From NCBI GenBank assembly GCA_934777435.1, contig CAKVNK010000002.1, positions 1 through 64,000 of the forward strand: 64,000 nt of DNA. The letters are read 5' to 3'. The stretch's first letter is position 1; every line of letters begins with the position of its first letter. This DNA is from an uncultured Clostridia bacterium (GTDB lineage: Bacteria; Bacillota; Clostridia; Christensenellales; UBA1242). The notes beneath the pieces were generated by a model that was not told where the DNA came from, ran no database searches, and saw only the letters and a list, made by a program, of their open reading frames with translations. This document shows positions 8,664-15,829 of the stretch, one piece after another. Position numbers and translations under genes: made by a program.

Positions 8664-8848
8664 AATATTAAATATTTAATTAAAAACAAAAATAATTATC
8701 AATTTAATTATTTAAAAATTTAATTAAATATTTTTTTATTTAAAATGAACTAAATTATATTTACAAAAAATAAGAAATAAATAAGTATATTATAATATAA
8801 TTATTTTTTCACTATATTTTAAATGGAAAATTTATAATTTTCTATCAT

Positions 8849-8888
8849 TATATATACGCGTATACGCGTGCGCGCGTGCGCACGCGCG
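8849..8888. repeat. 40-bp alternating purine-pyrimidine tract (potential Z-DNA)
   Basis: Every step from 8849 to 8888 alternates purine and pyrimidine, first TA-rich and then CG/TG-rich. It contains a 14-bp palindrome (ACGCGTATACGCGT, 8856-8869) and an 18-bp palindrome (8871-8888). The flanks are extremely A/T-rich, so this patch stands out strongly. Confidence 0.75.
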
Positions 8889-9042
8889 AGAGAACAATAT
8901 ATTAACTCATTATTTATTTTTATTTAATGGTGTTTTTATATGTTATTAAATATTCTTTTTATTAATTAAATATTGATTTTAATATAAAAAATATTTTATT
9001 TAATTTAAAATAACATTGTTTTTGCTTTATATTTTTATAATA

Positions 9043-9071
9043 TTGACAAAATTTTGGTAAAAATATATAAT
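9043..9071 (+). promoter_or_regulatory. Consensus promoter of recF, positioned for a leaderless transcript
   Basis: TTGACA (9043-9048) and TATAAT (9066-9071) both match consensus exactly with a 17-bp spacer. The -10 ends 7 nt before the ATG at 9079, and no Shine-Dalgarno is visible. Confidence 0.8.
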
Positions 9072-9078
9072 TAAGAAA

Positions 9079-10155
9079 ATGAAAATAACTAAACTTGAAC
9101 TTAATAATTTCCGTAATTACACCAACGCACAAGTTGAATTTAAAGATGGTGTAAATTTTGTTGTTGGCAAAAATGCACAAGGCAAAACAAATATGTTGGA
9201 AAGTTTGTATCTTGTTAGTGTTGGTAAAAGCCCAAAAAACAGCAAAGAAAAACAGTTAATAAAATTTGGTGAAGAACGTTCACGTATTGATGTGGACTTT
9301 GTGTGCAAGGCTGGAAACAAAAACATAAAGATGTATTTAGACAAGTCAAACAAAAAAGCAATAAAGATTAATAACTTGAATATTTTAAAACTTACTGAAC
9401 TTGTTGGCATTTTGTCTGTTGTTTATTTTAGCCCTGACGAAATGAAACTGATTAAAGAAGTGCCAGAAGATAGACGTAACTTTTTAGATGTTTCCATAAG
9501 TCAATTTGACAAACCTTATTTATACAATCTTTTGAGATATGACAAAGTTTTAAAACAACGTAATGCAATATTAAAAAGTTTTGATACTCCACAGACAAAG
9601 ATTGAACAACTTAAATTGTTTACTCCACAATTAATTGAAATTGCTGAAAAAATAATTGAAAAACGCATTGAATTTATTGATAAATTAAAAATTTTTGCAA
9701 AAAACATACACAAAACAATAACTATTGACGAAAATTTGGATATTGAATACAGTTACAAAAAACAAGAAAACATTTCAATAAAAGAAGATTTACAAAATCA
9801 ATTTGATAGAAACTTAAACAAAGAATTGGAATTAGGTTACACTTGTGTGGGCCCACACCGTGATGATGTGATATTTAAAATTAATAATTTAGATTGCAGA
9901 CAATTTGCAAGTCAAGGTCAACAACGCACAGTTGCTTTGGTTGTTAAACTTTCACTTATGGAAGTTATTAAACAGGAAATTGGTGAATATCCAGTTTTAT
10001 TGCTTGACGATGTTTTAAGTGAACTTGATGATGATAGGCAGAATCGTCTGCTAAACCTGACAAAACAATATCAAACGCTTATCACTTGCACCGCTTTGCC
10101 ACACATAAACTTTAAAGCAAACATTGTTGAAATAAAAAACGGCAGTCCAGTTTAA
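9079..10155 (+). CDS. recF: DNA replication and repair protein RecF
   Basis: RecF is an SMC-like ATPase that helps load RecA at gaps and stalled forks. The 358-residue protein has Walker A GKNAQGKTN at about residues 30-38, the signature SQGQQRT, and Walker B LLLDDVLSELD, all in family order. Most Bacillota have recF after dnaN; here it is upstream of dnaA and faces it. The strong promoter directly before the ATG suggests an independent, leaderless mRNA. The terminator hairpin at 10141-10168 begins inside the last codons. Confidence 0.95.
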   Translation: MKITKLELNNFRNYTNAQVEFKDGVNFVVGKNAQGKTNMLESLYLVSVGKSPKNSKEKQLIKFGEERSRIDVDFVCKAGNKNIKMYLDKSNKKAIKINNLNILKLTELVGILSVVYFSPDEMKLIKEVPEDRRNFLDVSISQFDKPYLYNLLRYDKVLKQRNAILKSFDTPQTKIEQLKLFTPQLIEIAEKIIEKRIEFIDKLKIFAKNIHKTITIDENLDIEYSYKKQENISIKEDLQNQFDRNLNKELELGYTCVGPHRDDVIFKINNLDCRQFASQGQQRTVALVVKLSLMEVIKQEIGEYPVLLLDDVLSELDDDRQNRLLNLTKQYQTLITCTALPHINFKANIVEIKNGSPV

Positions 10156-10168
10156 TGGCTGCCTTTTT
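10141..10168 (+). terminator. recF terminator overlapping the end of the coding sequence
   Basis: GGCAG-T-CC (10141-10148) pairs with GG-CTGCC (10157-10163) and is followed by TTTTTG. The stop codon at 10153-10155 lies in the loop. Confidence 0.7.
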
Positions 10169-10343
10169 GTTTTGTTAAAATTCTTTGTTTGGTTTTTTAT
10201 ATTTTTATTTTGACAAAACTAATAATGATTTTTATTGTTTGGTCTTTTGTGTTTTGATTTAGAGATAAAAATTTTAAATACATATTTGTTTTTATTTTAA
10301 TTGAAAAAATAATTATTTTGTGATTATTGCATATGAAAATAAC

Positions 10344-10372
10344 AAAAAAACAGGTGTTTTACCTGCTTTTTT
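10344..10372. terminator. Bidirectional terminator between recF and dnaA
   Basis: CAGGT and ACCTG (10351-10365) are flanked by A7 on the left and T6 on the right. It serves the convergent dnaA and backs up the recF terminator. Confidence 0.75.
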
Positions 10373-10441
10373 AATGATTTTTTATCTTTGTGTTATTTTT
10401 ATTAGATTTTTAAATTTGATTTTTTGTTTGAAAATTTGTTT

Positions 10442-11791
10442 TTAATATTTTAATAATCTGCTACGAATATCGTTTACCAAAGTTTTAACGTGTGGGTTAA
10501 CTTTGATTTGATTGCTGATTTTATCCCTTGCGTGCATGATTGTTGTATGGTCTCTACCACCAAACAAATCACCGATTGCTGTAAGTGGAATATTTAACAT
10601 ATCATTGATAAGATAGATGCAAAGTTGCCTTGGTTCAACAATCTCTTTATTTTTCTTTTTACCGATTAAGTCTTCTTTACTGATTTTGAAGAAGTCACAA
10701 CAAGTGTTCATAATCTTTTCAGCATTAAGGTTTGTTTTTTCTTCTTCAACATAATCTTTAAGTGCTTCACGTGCATCGTCCATACTTGCATGAGTTTTAC
10801 CAAGCAAGCCACTATAGAAAACAACCTTACTGAGTATTCCTTCCATTTCACGGATATTGGTGCCTGTTTTTTGTGCAATGAAATCTACAACATCTTCGTC
10901 TACTAAATAGCCTTCTTGGCTACATTTCTTTTTTATGATTGCAACTTTGGTTTCATAGTCTGGTTCTTGAATATCTTGAATAAGACCTGAACTGAAACGG
11001 CTACGTAAACGTTCTTCCAACGCTGTCATATCTTTTGGTGAACGGTCAGAAGCAATGATGATTTGTTTATTGTTTTGGTATAAATCGTTAAATGTGTGGA
11101 AGAATTCTTCCTGTATGCCCATTTTGTTGCTGATGAATTGTATATCATCAATCATAAGCACATCTACGTTACGGTATTTTTCTCTAAAATCGTTATTTGA
11201 ATTGTCTTTGCCTTTACGGATTGAGTCAACATAATCGTTTGTAAACTTTTCGCAAGTAACATAAAGCACGTTAAGGTCTGGCCTATGAGCGTTTAGATAA
11301 TTACCTACCGCATGCAACAAGTGAGTTTTACCAAGACCAACACCACCATAAATGAAAAGTGGATTGAATTTTTGGCTTGGATGTTCAGCCACATTTTGCA
11401 TTGCTGCACAAACAACCTGATTTGACTTACCAACAACAAAAGCATCAAAAGTGTATTTTGGATTAAACTTTGATTTAAGGTTTGTTACGTTGGACATAAT
11501 CTTTTCAAGTTCTTCATCCTGCTTACGGATATTTTCTTCATACTCTTGTTTTTCAGTTACACGAACAAAAGTGTATGAATTAAATTCTTCCCTAACACAT
11601 TTGGTTATCTTTTCAAATATGCCAGGTTGATTAACTTGGTTTTTTGCAGTTACACTTGGTGCCATCAAAATAAGTTCATCATTTGCGTATTGGATTGGGG
11701 TTAGTGTGTTAATCCACAAATCGAAAGTTACTGCTGTTACTTCGGTTTCCAATCTGTTTAAAACTTTTTTCCATTGGTCTAGCAAAAACAT
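10442..11791 (-). CDS. dnaA: Chromosomal replication initiator protein DnaA
   Basis: DnaA binds DnaA boxes at oriC, opens the duplex and loads the helicase. The 449-residue protein has the N-terminal interaction domain, a charged linker, an AAA+ core with Walker A GGVGLGKTHLLHA, Walker B VLMIDDIQF and sensor II, and the C-terminal DNA-binding signature FGGRDHTTIMHARDKI. AGGAG precedes the ATG, and a good minus-strand promoter lies at 11811-11839. dnaA points away from dnaN, whereas in most Bacillota the two form a co-directional operon. The 1.4-kb space between their starts carries the DnaA-box cluster. Confidence 0.97.
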   Translation of the reverse strand: MFLLDQWKKVLNRLETEVTAVTFDLWINTLTPIQYANDELILMAPSVTAKNQVNQPGIFEKITKCVREEFNSYTFVRVTEKQEYEENIRKQDEELEKIMSNVTNLKSKFNPKYTFDAFVVGKSNQVVCAAMQNVAEHPSQKFNPLFIYGGVGLGKTHLLHAVGNYLNAHRPDLNVLYVTCEKFTNDYVDSIRKGKDNSNNDFREKYRNVDVLMIDDIQFISNKMGIQEEFFHTFNDLYQNNKQIIIASDRSPKDMTALEERLRSRFSSGLIQDIQEPDYETKVAIIKKKCSQEGYLVDEDVVDFIAQKTGTNIREMEGILSKVVFYSGLLGKTHASMDDAREALKDYVEEEKTNLNAEKIMNTCCDFFKISKEDLIGKKKNKEIVEPRQLCIYLINDMLNIPLTAIGDLFGGRDHTTIMHARDKISNQIKVNPHVKTLVNDIRSRLLKY

Positions 11792-11810
11792 AATTAACTC
11801 CTATGCTTGC

Positions 11811-11839
11811 ATTATACTATATATAAACAAAAAAGTCAA
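11811..11839 (-). promoter_or_regulatory. Promoter of dnaA
   Basis: On the minus strand, TTGACT (11834-11839) and TATAAT (11811-11816) are 17 bp apart. The leader is about 12 nt long and contains AGGAG. Confidence 0.75.
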
Positions 11840-12003
11840 TCACCAAGTTTAAATGAAAATGCGGTTTTAACTAGGTTTTATATGCTCATATCGCTTAATT
11901 TGATTATATATTTTTATATTAAAGTATAGCAGCGTGCGAACTTAAAATAAATTAGATGATAAAAAAGCAAAATAATATTATAAAACAAGTTAAATTATAT
12001 ACT

Positions 12004-12023
12004 TATATATACGCGTACGCGTG
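12004..12023. repeat. 20-bp alternating purine-pyrimidine tract in the dnaA upstream region
   Basis: Strict alternation runs through TATATAT then ACGCGTACGCGTG. It resembles the longer tract at 8849-8888 on the other side of dnaA. A third 20-bp alternating tract lies at 12655-12674. Confidence 0.6.
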
Positions 12024-12032
12024 AACATATAT

Positions 12033-12674
12033 AAAGTTAAACTTTAATTTAAGTAATTACTTAATATTTTAGTGAACTTAAAATTTAATATCGCGTACAA
12101 ACTTATTAAATAGTGAACTTATTTTTTAATACGCACAAACTTATACAAAGTAAAACTTAAATTAAGTTTGCGTAAAATCTAATATACAAAAATTAAAATA
12201 TAAACAACACGCGGGATTAAAAAAACAACTAAATTAAAATTATAATATTGCTTAAAAAAAGTAAAACTTAATTTAGGTTTGTGCGAACTTAAAATCAGGA
12301 TAACTTTATTTTATTAATTGCCCTGCAATACTCTTAAGAATATTCATTATAATTAATAGGCAAAATTGAATCTAAGTTGGGACGTCAAAATGACTAGAAT
12401 TATGTTATAAAAATTCGAGTTATTTTTTGTTTGTGACAGTGTTTGCTTTGATTGCGTTAAAAATGATTTTAGGGGGTACTCATTTGACCGTTATTTTTTA
12501 TATACAGAAAATGAAAAGTTTGATGTGTGGTTAAACAACAAAAATGCAGACAATGCTAGTTGTGGATATTAATATACTAGATAACTTAAAATTAAGTTTG
12601 CATATATGCTTGTGCTGGCGTATTTTGGCTACAAAGTTAATTTTAAATTATGTTTGCGTGCGTATGCGTATATA
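12033..12674. repeat. Family of five diverged repeats (about 26-30 bp) in the dnaA-dnaN region
   Basis: The recurring core is close to AGTAAAACTTAAATTAAGTT followed by TGCGTA. Copies start near 12033, 12147, 12258, 12580 and 12633. Several are followed by GCGTA/GTGCG/GCATA. Short GTGAACTTA-like pieces are scattered between them at about 12062, 12111 and 12283. They fill the space between the dnaA promoter and the DnaA-box cluster. They may mark binding sites or an unwinding region; this was recognised by eye only. Confidence 0.5.
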
Positions 12675-12945
12675 ATATGAAGTAAACTTTAAAGAAAAGA
12701 GCCAAAATTTGCCCAAAATCCGCTAAAAATAGGGCAAAAATAGGGTTGTCCACATGGGTTTTTAGGTTGTACACATCGATTTTCACATAGTTGTGCACAC
12801 AAATTGTGGATAAAAATTGTGGAATATTTTGAATTATTTTGTCGAAACGCACTAAATGTAGTGGTAGGGCAAAGTTATCCACATTTGCACAGTGCCTAAT
12901 AAAAAAATCACTACCCAAAAAACTAAAAAAATTTATAAAAAACAG
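12561..12945. other. oriC: Putative origin of replication (oriC) core with DnaA boxes
   Basis: Two perfect DnaA boxes are present: TGTGGATAA at 12805-12813 (minus orientation) and TTATCCACA at 12875-12883. Near matches lie at 12561-12569 (TGTGGATAT), 12746-12754 (TTGTCCACA), 12767-12775 (TTGTACACA), 12791-12799 (TTGTGCACA) and 12819-12827 (TGTGGAATA). An A-rich stretch at 12897-12945 could be the unwinding element. The location between the diverging dnaA and dnaN starts is typical for an origin. Two Spo0A-box matches lie in or beside it (12840-12846, 13013-13019). Confidence 0.8.
12840..12846 (+). promoter_or_regulatory. Spo0A box in oriC
   Basis: TGTCGAA within TTTTGTCGAAAC matches the Spo0A box consensus. 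It lies between two perfect DnaA boxes (12805-12813 and 12875-12883). In B. subtilis, Spo0A is known to bind oriC at such sites. Confidence 0.6.
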
Positions 12946-13012
12946 CGTCTGTATGTGTGTGCGTAATACTCTTAAAACTAGGCTATTTATAGATATATAA
13001 GCATAAAAAATT

Positions 13013-13019
13013 TTCGACA
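13013..13019 (-). promoter_or_regulatory. Spo0A box upstream of the dnaN promoter
   Basis: On the minus strand this reads TTTGTCGAAAA, a full match to the extended Spo0A box. It ends 18 bp before the dnaN -35 element. Confidence 0.6.
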
Positions 13020-13036
13020 AATTGTGACGTTTTTGA

Positions 13037-13065
13037 TTGACATATTTGCGTTTGTTTGATAATAT
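13037..13065 (+). promoter_or_regulatory. Promoter of dnaN
   Basis: TTGACA (13037-13042) and TAATAT (13060-13065) are 17 bp apart. This implies a leader of about 110 nt ending in AAGGAG before the dnaN ATG. Confidence 0.6.
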
Positions 13066-13181
13066 GTTGATATTGAAAATCGCGGCTTGAAACTTGGTTA
13101 GATTTAAGCGGATAGGGGTTATATCTTTAGATATAAAAACTTGAATTCAAACGGTTAAAAACGCTTTTAAAAGGAGAAATT

Positions 13182-14279
13182 ATGCAATTTAGATGTGATG
13201 GACTTGAACTTAGTGATGCAATCAGCGTTGTATCAAAAGCAATCAGTGGCAAAACAACAAGTCAAATTCTTGAAGGCATCAAAATGGTTTGCACAGATGA
13301 TAAACTTGTGCTTACTGCAACCGACCTTGAAATTAGTATTGAAAAAACTATCCGTGCTGAAGTTATCAGTTCAGGTGAAACTGTTGTGCCTGGCAGATTG
13401 TTTGGCGAATATATTAAAAAACTTACGAATGAACAAATTGAGTGCGAACTTAATGAACGCAACCAACTTAAAATTTCTTACACCGATAGCGAAGGCGTTT
13501 TGCAATGTATGGACGTTAGCGAATTCCCAAGTTTGAAGGAAGTGGAAAAGAATAACTTTTTCGAAATCAATAAGGACGATTTTCGTGCTCTTATCAACAA
13601 TGTTTACTACGCTGTTGCTCAAGACGATAGCCGTCCAATTTTGAAAGGTATTTTGATTGAAACAACCGGTACAAGCATACGTGCCGTTGCTGTTGACGGT
13701 TGCCGTTTGTCTATCGCTAACAAACAACTTGTTATGTCTACTGACGATTTCAAAATCATTATTCCTGGCAAAAATTTGTATGAAATTATCCGTATGCTCG
13801 ATGGCGAAGGTACGGTTAAAGTTTACGTTCACTCAAACAACATTATGGTTGATTTGGGCGATACTATCATCATCAACCACTTGATTGATGGTCAATTTAT
13901 CAACTATAAACAAATTGTTCCAAAGGATTTTGGCACAGTTGTTACAATCAATAAATCTCAACTTGAAGACGCTATTGACCGTGCAAGTGTTTTAAGCAGA
14001 ATTGATAAAAACAATCTTGTGAAGTTTGACATTAAAGAAAAGAATTTGATGCTTACTTCAAACAGTGAGATTGGTAACACAAAAGAAAATATCACAGTTG
14101 GTGTGAAAGGTAATGACCTTAACATTTCTTTCAACTCAAAATATTTCAGTGACTGCTTGCGTGTGATTGACAATCCATACGTTAAAATTAAACTTAACAG
14201 TGCTATTCAACCTTGCATTATAACACCTTGCGAAGGTGATGATTTTACTTTCCTTATTTTGCCAGTTAAATCAAGATAA
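13182..14279 (+). CDS. dnaN: DNA polymerase III beta subunit (sliding clamp) DnaN
   Basis: DnaN forms the ring-shaped clamp that tethers the replicative polymerase and other enzymes to DNA. The 365-residue protein has three clamp-fold repeats with typical blocks such as DLEISIEKTI, SRPILKGILIE and AVDGCRLSIA, and the C-terminal FTFLILPVKSR. AAAGGAG precedes the ATG. It has its own promoter next to a Spo0A box instead of sharing the dnaA transcript. Downstream is a terminator built from inverted DnaA boxes. Confidence 0.96.
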   Translation: MQFRCDGLELSDAISVVSKAISGKTTSQILEGIKMVCTDDKLVLTATDLEISIEKTIRAEVISSGETVVPGRLFGEYIKKLTNEQIECELNERNQLKISYTDSEGVLQCMDVSEFPSLKEVEKNNFFEINKDDFRALINNVYYAVAQDDSRPILKGILIETTGTSIRAVAVDGCRLSIANKQLVMSTDDFKIIIPGKNLYEIIRMLDGEGTVKVYVHSNNIMVDLGDTIIINHLIDGQFINYKQIVPKDFGTVVTINKSQLEDAIDRASVLSRIDKNNLVKFDIKEKNLMLTSNSEIGNTKENITVGVKGNDLNISFNSKYFSDCLRVIDNPYVKIKLNSAIQPCIITPCEGDDFTFLILPVKSR

Positions 14280-14452
14280 AGGGAAGAAATGGGGCAAATT
14301 TAATTTAGGTCTTTTATCCAAAATTTGATTTAAAACAGATGTTTTTGGTTTTTCATATTTATGTTATTTTTGATTAAATAATTTTTAAATTTGAGAAAAA
14401 TTGAGTAATTAAAAATCATAAGCGAAGCCCTAATTTTAAGTGTAGAAAGAGC

Positions 14453-14498
14453 AAAAGTTATCCACAAAAATAAGTAAAAAGTGGATAACTTTTTTTTA
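14453..14498 (+). terminator. dnaN terminator whose arms are inverted DnaA boxes
   Basis: AAAAGTTATCCAC (14453-14465) pairs perfectly with GTGGATAACTTTT (14481-14493) over 13 bp, followed by more T. The left arm contains TTATCCACA (14458-14466), an exact DnaA box. The right arm contains TTATCCACT read on the minus strand (14480-14488). The stem sits about 175 bp after dnaN. Confidence 0.8.
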
Positions 14499-14610
14499 GT
14501 GTAGAATTTGCAAAAATTACTTTTATTAAAAAAAGCAATGCTATATAAAACACAATAAAATAATTGACAAATTGATAACAAAAATATGCTTTAAAAGTTT
14601 AAAAATGCAT

Positions 14611-14641
14611 TAAAAAATTCAGGACAATTTATCCTGAATTT
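14611..14641 (-). terminator. Terminator of the hypothetical minus-strand gene
   Basis: AATTCAGGA and TCCTGAATT surround a 7-nt loop. On the minus strand it is followed by a T-run, 11 bp after the stop of the gene at 14652-15245. Confidence 0.75.
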
Positions 14642-14651
14642 GTGTTTATGG

Positions 14652-15245
14652 TTAAGCATTAAAATTTGAGTCATGTTCAGTGGTAGTAGTGTCTGCATAC
14701 TCATGGAATCTATCCATCCATGCTTTTTCAACCTCATTGCAAAATTCTTCAAGGTCACTGTATTCTATATTTAAAATAATTTGAGAACACATTGATGGAA
14801 TAATGTTTTTGAATTCTGTTGATGGTTGCACAAATTTTGAATTTAAGGCTTTTAAACCTTTATATGCTCTACCATCATTGTGTTTTAAAACATTTACAAC
14901 TTCTTTAATTTCATAAATTTTTGGATACTTACTTAAATCAAAAGGTGTTTCAAGTGCAACTTGATTTTCAAAAATAGTATACATCTTTTGAAACATTGCT
15001 GACAGTTCGTTAAAATATTCAATCATTAATTCGCTTACAGATTCTTGGTATTGTTCGATTAAATCGTCTTCTTCAAATTCATTTGCAAAAATAATATTAC
15101 TATCAAATTTTGCATTTTTTTCAGCAATTTCTTGCATGATTCTATTTTTGCAAGCAAGGTCTGGACGCCTTGCATAAATCTTTTGCTGACGGCGTATCTC
15201 GTCTATATAATTTAAACATTTCCATTGATTATAGTTAAATCTCAT
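14652..15245 (-). CDS. Hypothetical cytosolic helical protein
   Basis: I do not recognise this 197-residue protein. It begins MRFNYNQWKCLNYIDEIRRQQ, is rich in Glu, Lys and aromatic residues, has no membrane segment or signal peptide, and is probably mostly helical. I chose the ATG at 15245 because GGAG lies 7 nt before it; an upstream in-frame ATG at 15293 has no ribosome binding site. It stands alone on the minus strand between dnaN and tRNA-Ser, with its own terminator. Confidence 0.65.
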   Translation of the reverse strand: MRFNYNQWKCLNYIDEIRRQQKIYARRPDLACKNRIMQEIAEKNAKFDSNIIFANEFEEDDLIEQYQESVSELMIEYFNELSAMFQKMYTIFENQVALETPFDLSKYPKIYEIKEVVNVLKHNDGRAYKGLKALNSKFVQPSTEFKNIIPSMCSQIILNIEYSDLEEFCNEVEKAWMDRFHEYADTTTTEHDSNFNA

Positions 15246-15360
15246 AATTTGCTCCAATACCCATATTATACAACATAACTTGTCACTTTTCAATAGGTGT
15301 TTAAAAAAATGTTATACAACATTTATACACCATATTATGTTTAAGGCTTAGATTTTATTT

Positions 15361-15596
15361 AAAAAGCACAAGTTGCTAAAATTTGTGTGGAACAAAAAGG
15401 AATCCCTGCAAAGGTTAACGAAGTGCCTTTGAAGGGAAAGAGGAGCAACCGAAAAAAAAGGAAATTAATAAACAAAATAAAAGTAGGGGACCCCGCCGAA
15501 GCCAAACGTAGTGGGTTTGGTGGGGAACGAGAAAGCCAAGTACAAATGCGACACTTTGTGGTTTTTGATAAAAAGCACAAGTCGCTAAAACTTGTG
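15361..15596. repeat. GC-rich unit bounded by 27-bp imperfect direct repeats
   Basis: A 27-bp sequence beginning AAAAAGCACAAGT occurs at 15361-15387 and again at 15570-15596 with two differences. Between them is about 180 bp that is clearly richer in GC than its surroundings. It has a foldable core at about 15490-15525 (CCCC and GCCAAAC pairing with GTTTGGT and GGGG). The right-hand copy forms the tRNA-Ser terminator. Short open frames across it lack ribosome binding sites and look spurious. Confidence 0.55.
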
Positions 15597-15601
15597 CTTT
15601 C
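15570..15601 (-). terminator. Terminator of tRNA-Ser
   Basis: AAAGCACAAGT and ACTTGTGCTTT form an 11-bp stem around CGCTAAA. On the minus strand a T-run follows, directly downstream of the tRNA. Confidence 0.75.
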
Positions 15602-15607
15602 GAGTTG

Positions 15608-15696
15608 TGGCGCAGAGAGGGGGATTTGAACCCCCGAAGGCTATTAACCTTATCGCTTTTCGAGAGCGACACGTTCAACCACTCCGACATCTCTGC
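15608..15696 (-). tRNA. tRNA-Ser (anticodon CGA)
   Basis: On the minus strand the acceptor GCAGAGA pairs with TCTCTGC. The anticodon stem TCGCT/AGCGA holds loop CTCGAAA, which gives anticodon CGA. A long variable arm (AAGGTTAATAGCCTT) is typical of class II tRNAs, and the T-arm contains GGTTCAAATCC. Discriminator G and CCA are encoded. Confidence 0.95.
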
Positions 15697-15829
15697 ATGT
15701 GTGTTATTTATTATTAACAACACAAGTATAACTTTTTTTACAATATTTGTAAATAGATTTTATTTATTTGACTTTGCGTTTGCCTTTTGATTATTCTTTA
15801 TTTGACTCATTTAAAAGAGATACACGCAC

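Larger units (their letters stand above)
8664..9078. other. AT-rich intergenic region with a GC-alternating tract
   Basis: This 415-bp gap is almost pure A/T except for the 40-bp alternating purine-pyrimidine tract at 8849-8888. The recF promoter is at its right end. I see no gene. Confidence 0.6.

Noticed and set aside
12643..13020. 125-codon minus-strand open frame in the dnaA-dnaN gap
   Set aside because: It runs through the DnaA boxes, has low-complexity hydrophobic content and no ribosome binding site; the DNA signals explain the region better.
15387..15629. Overlapping short open frames in the GC-rich unit beside tRNA-Ser
   Set aside because: They extend into the tRNA or terminator and lack ribosome binding sites; the repeat structure explains the composition.
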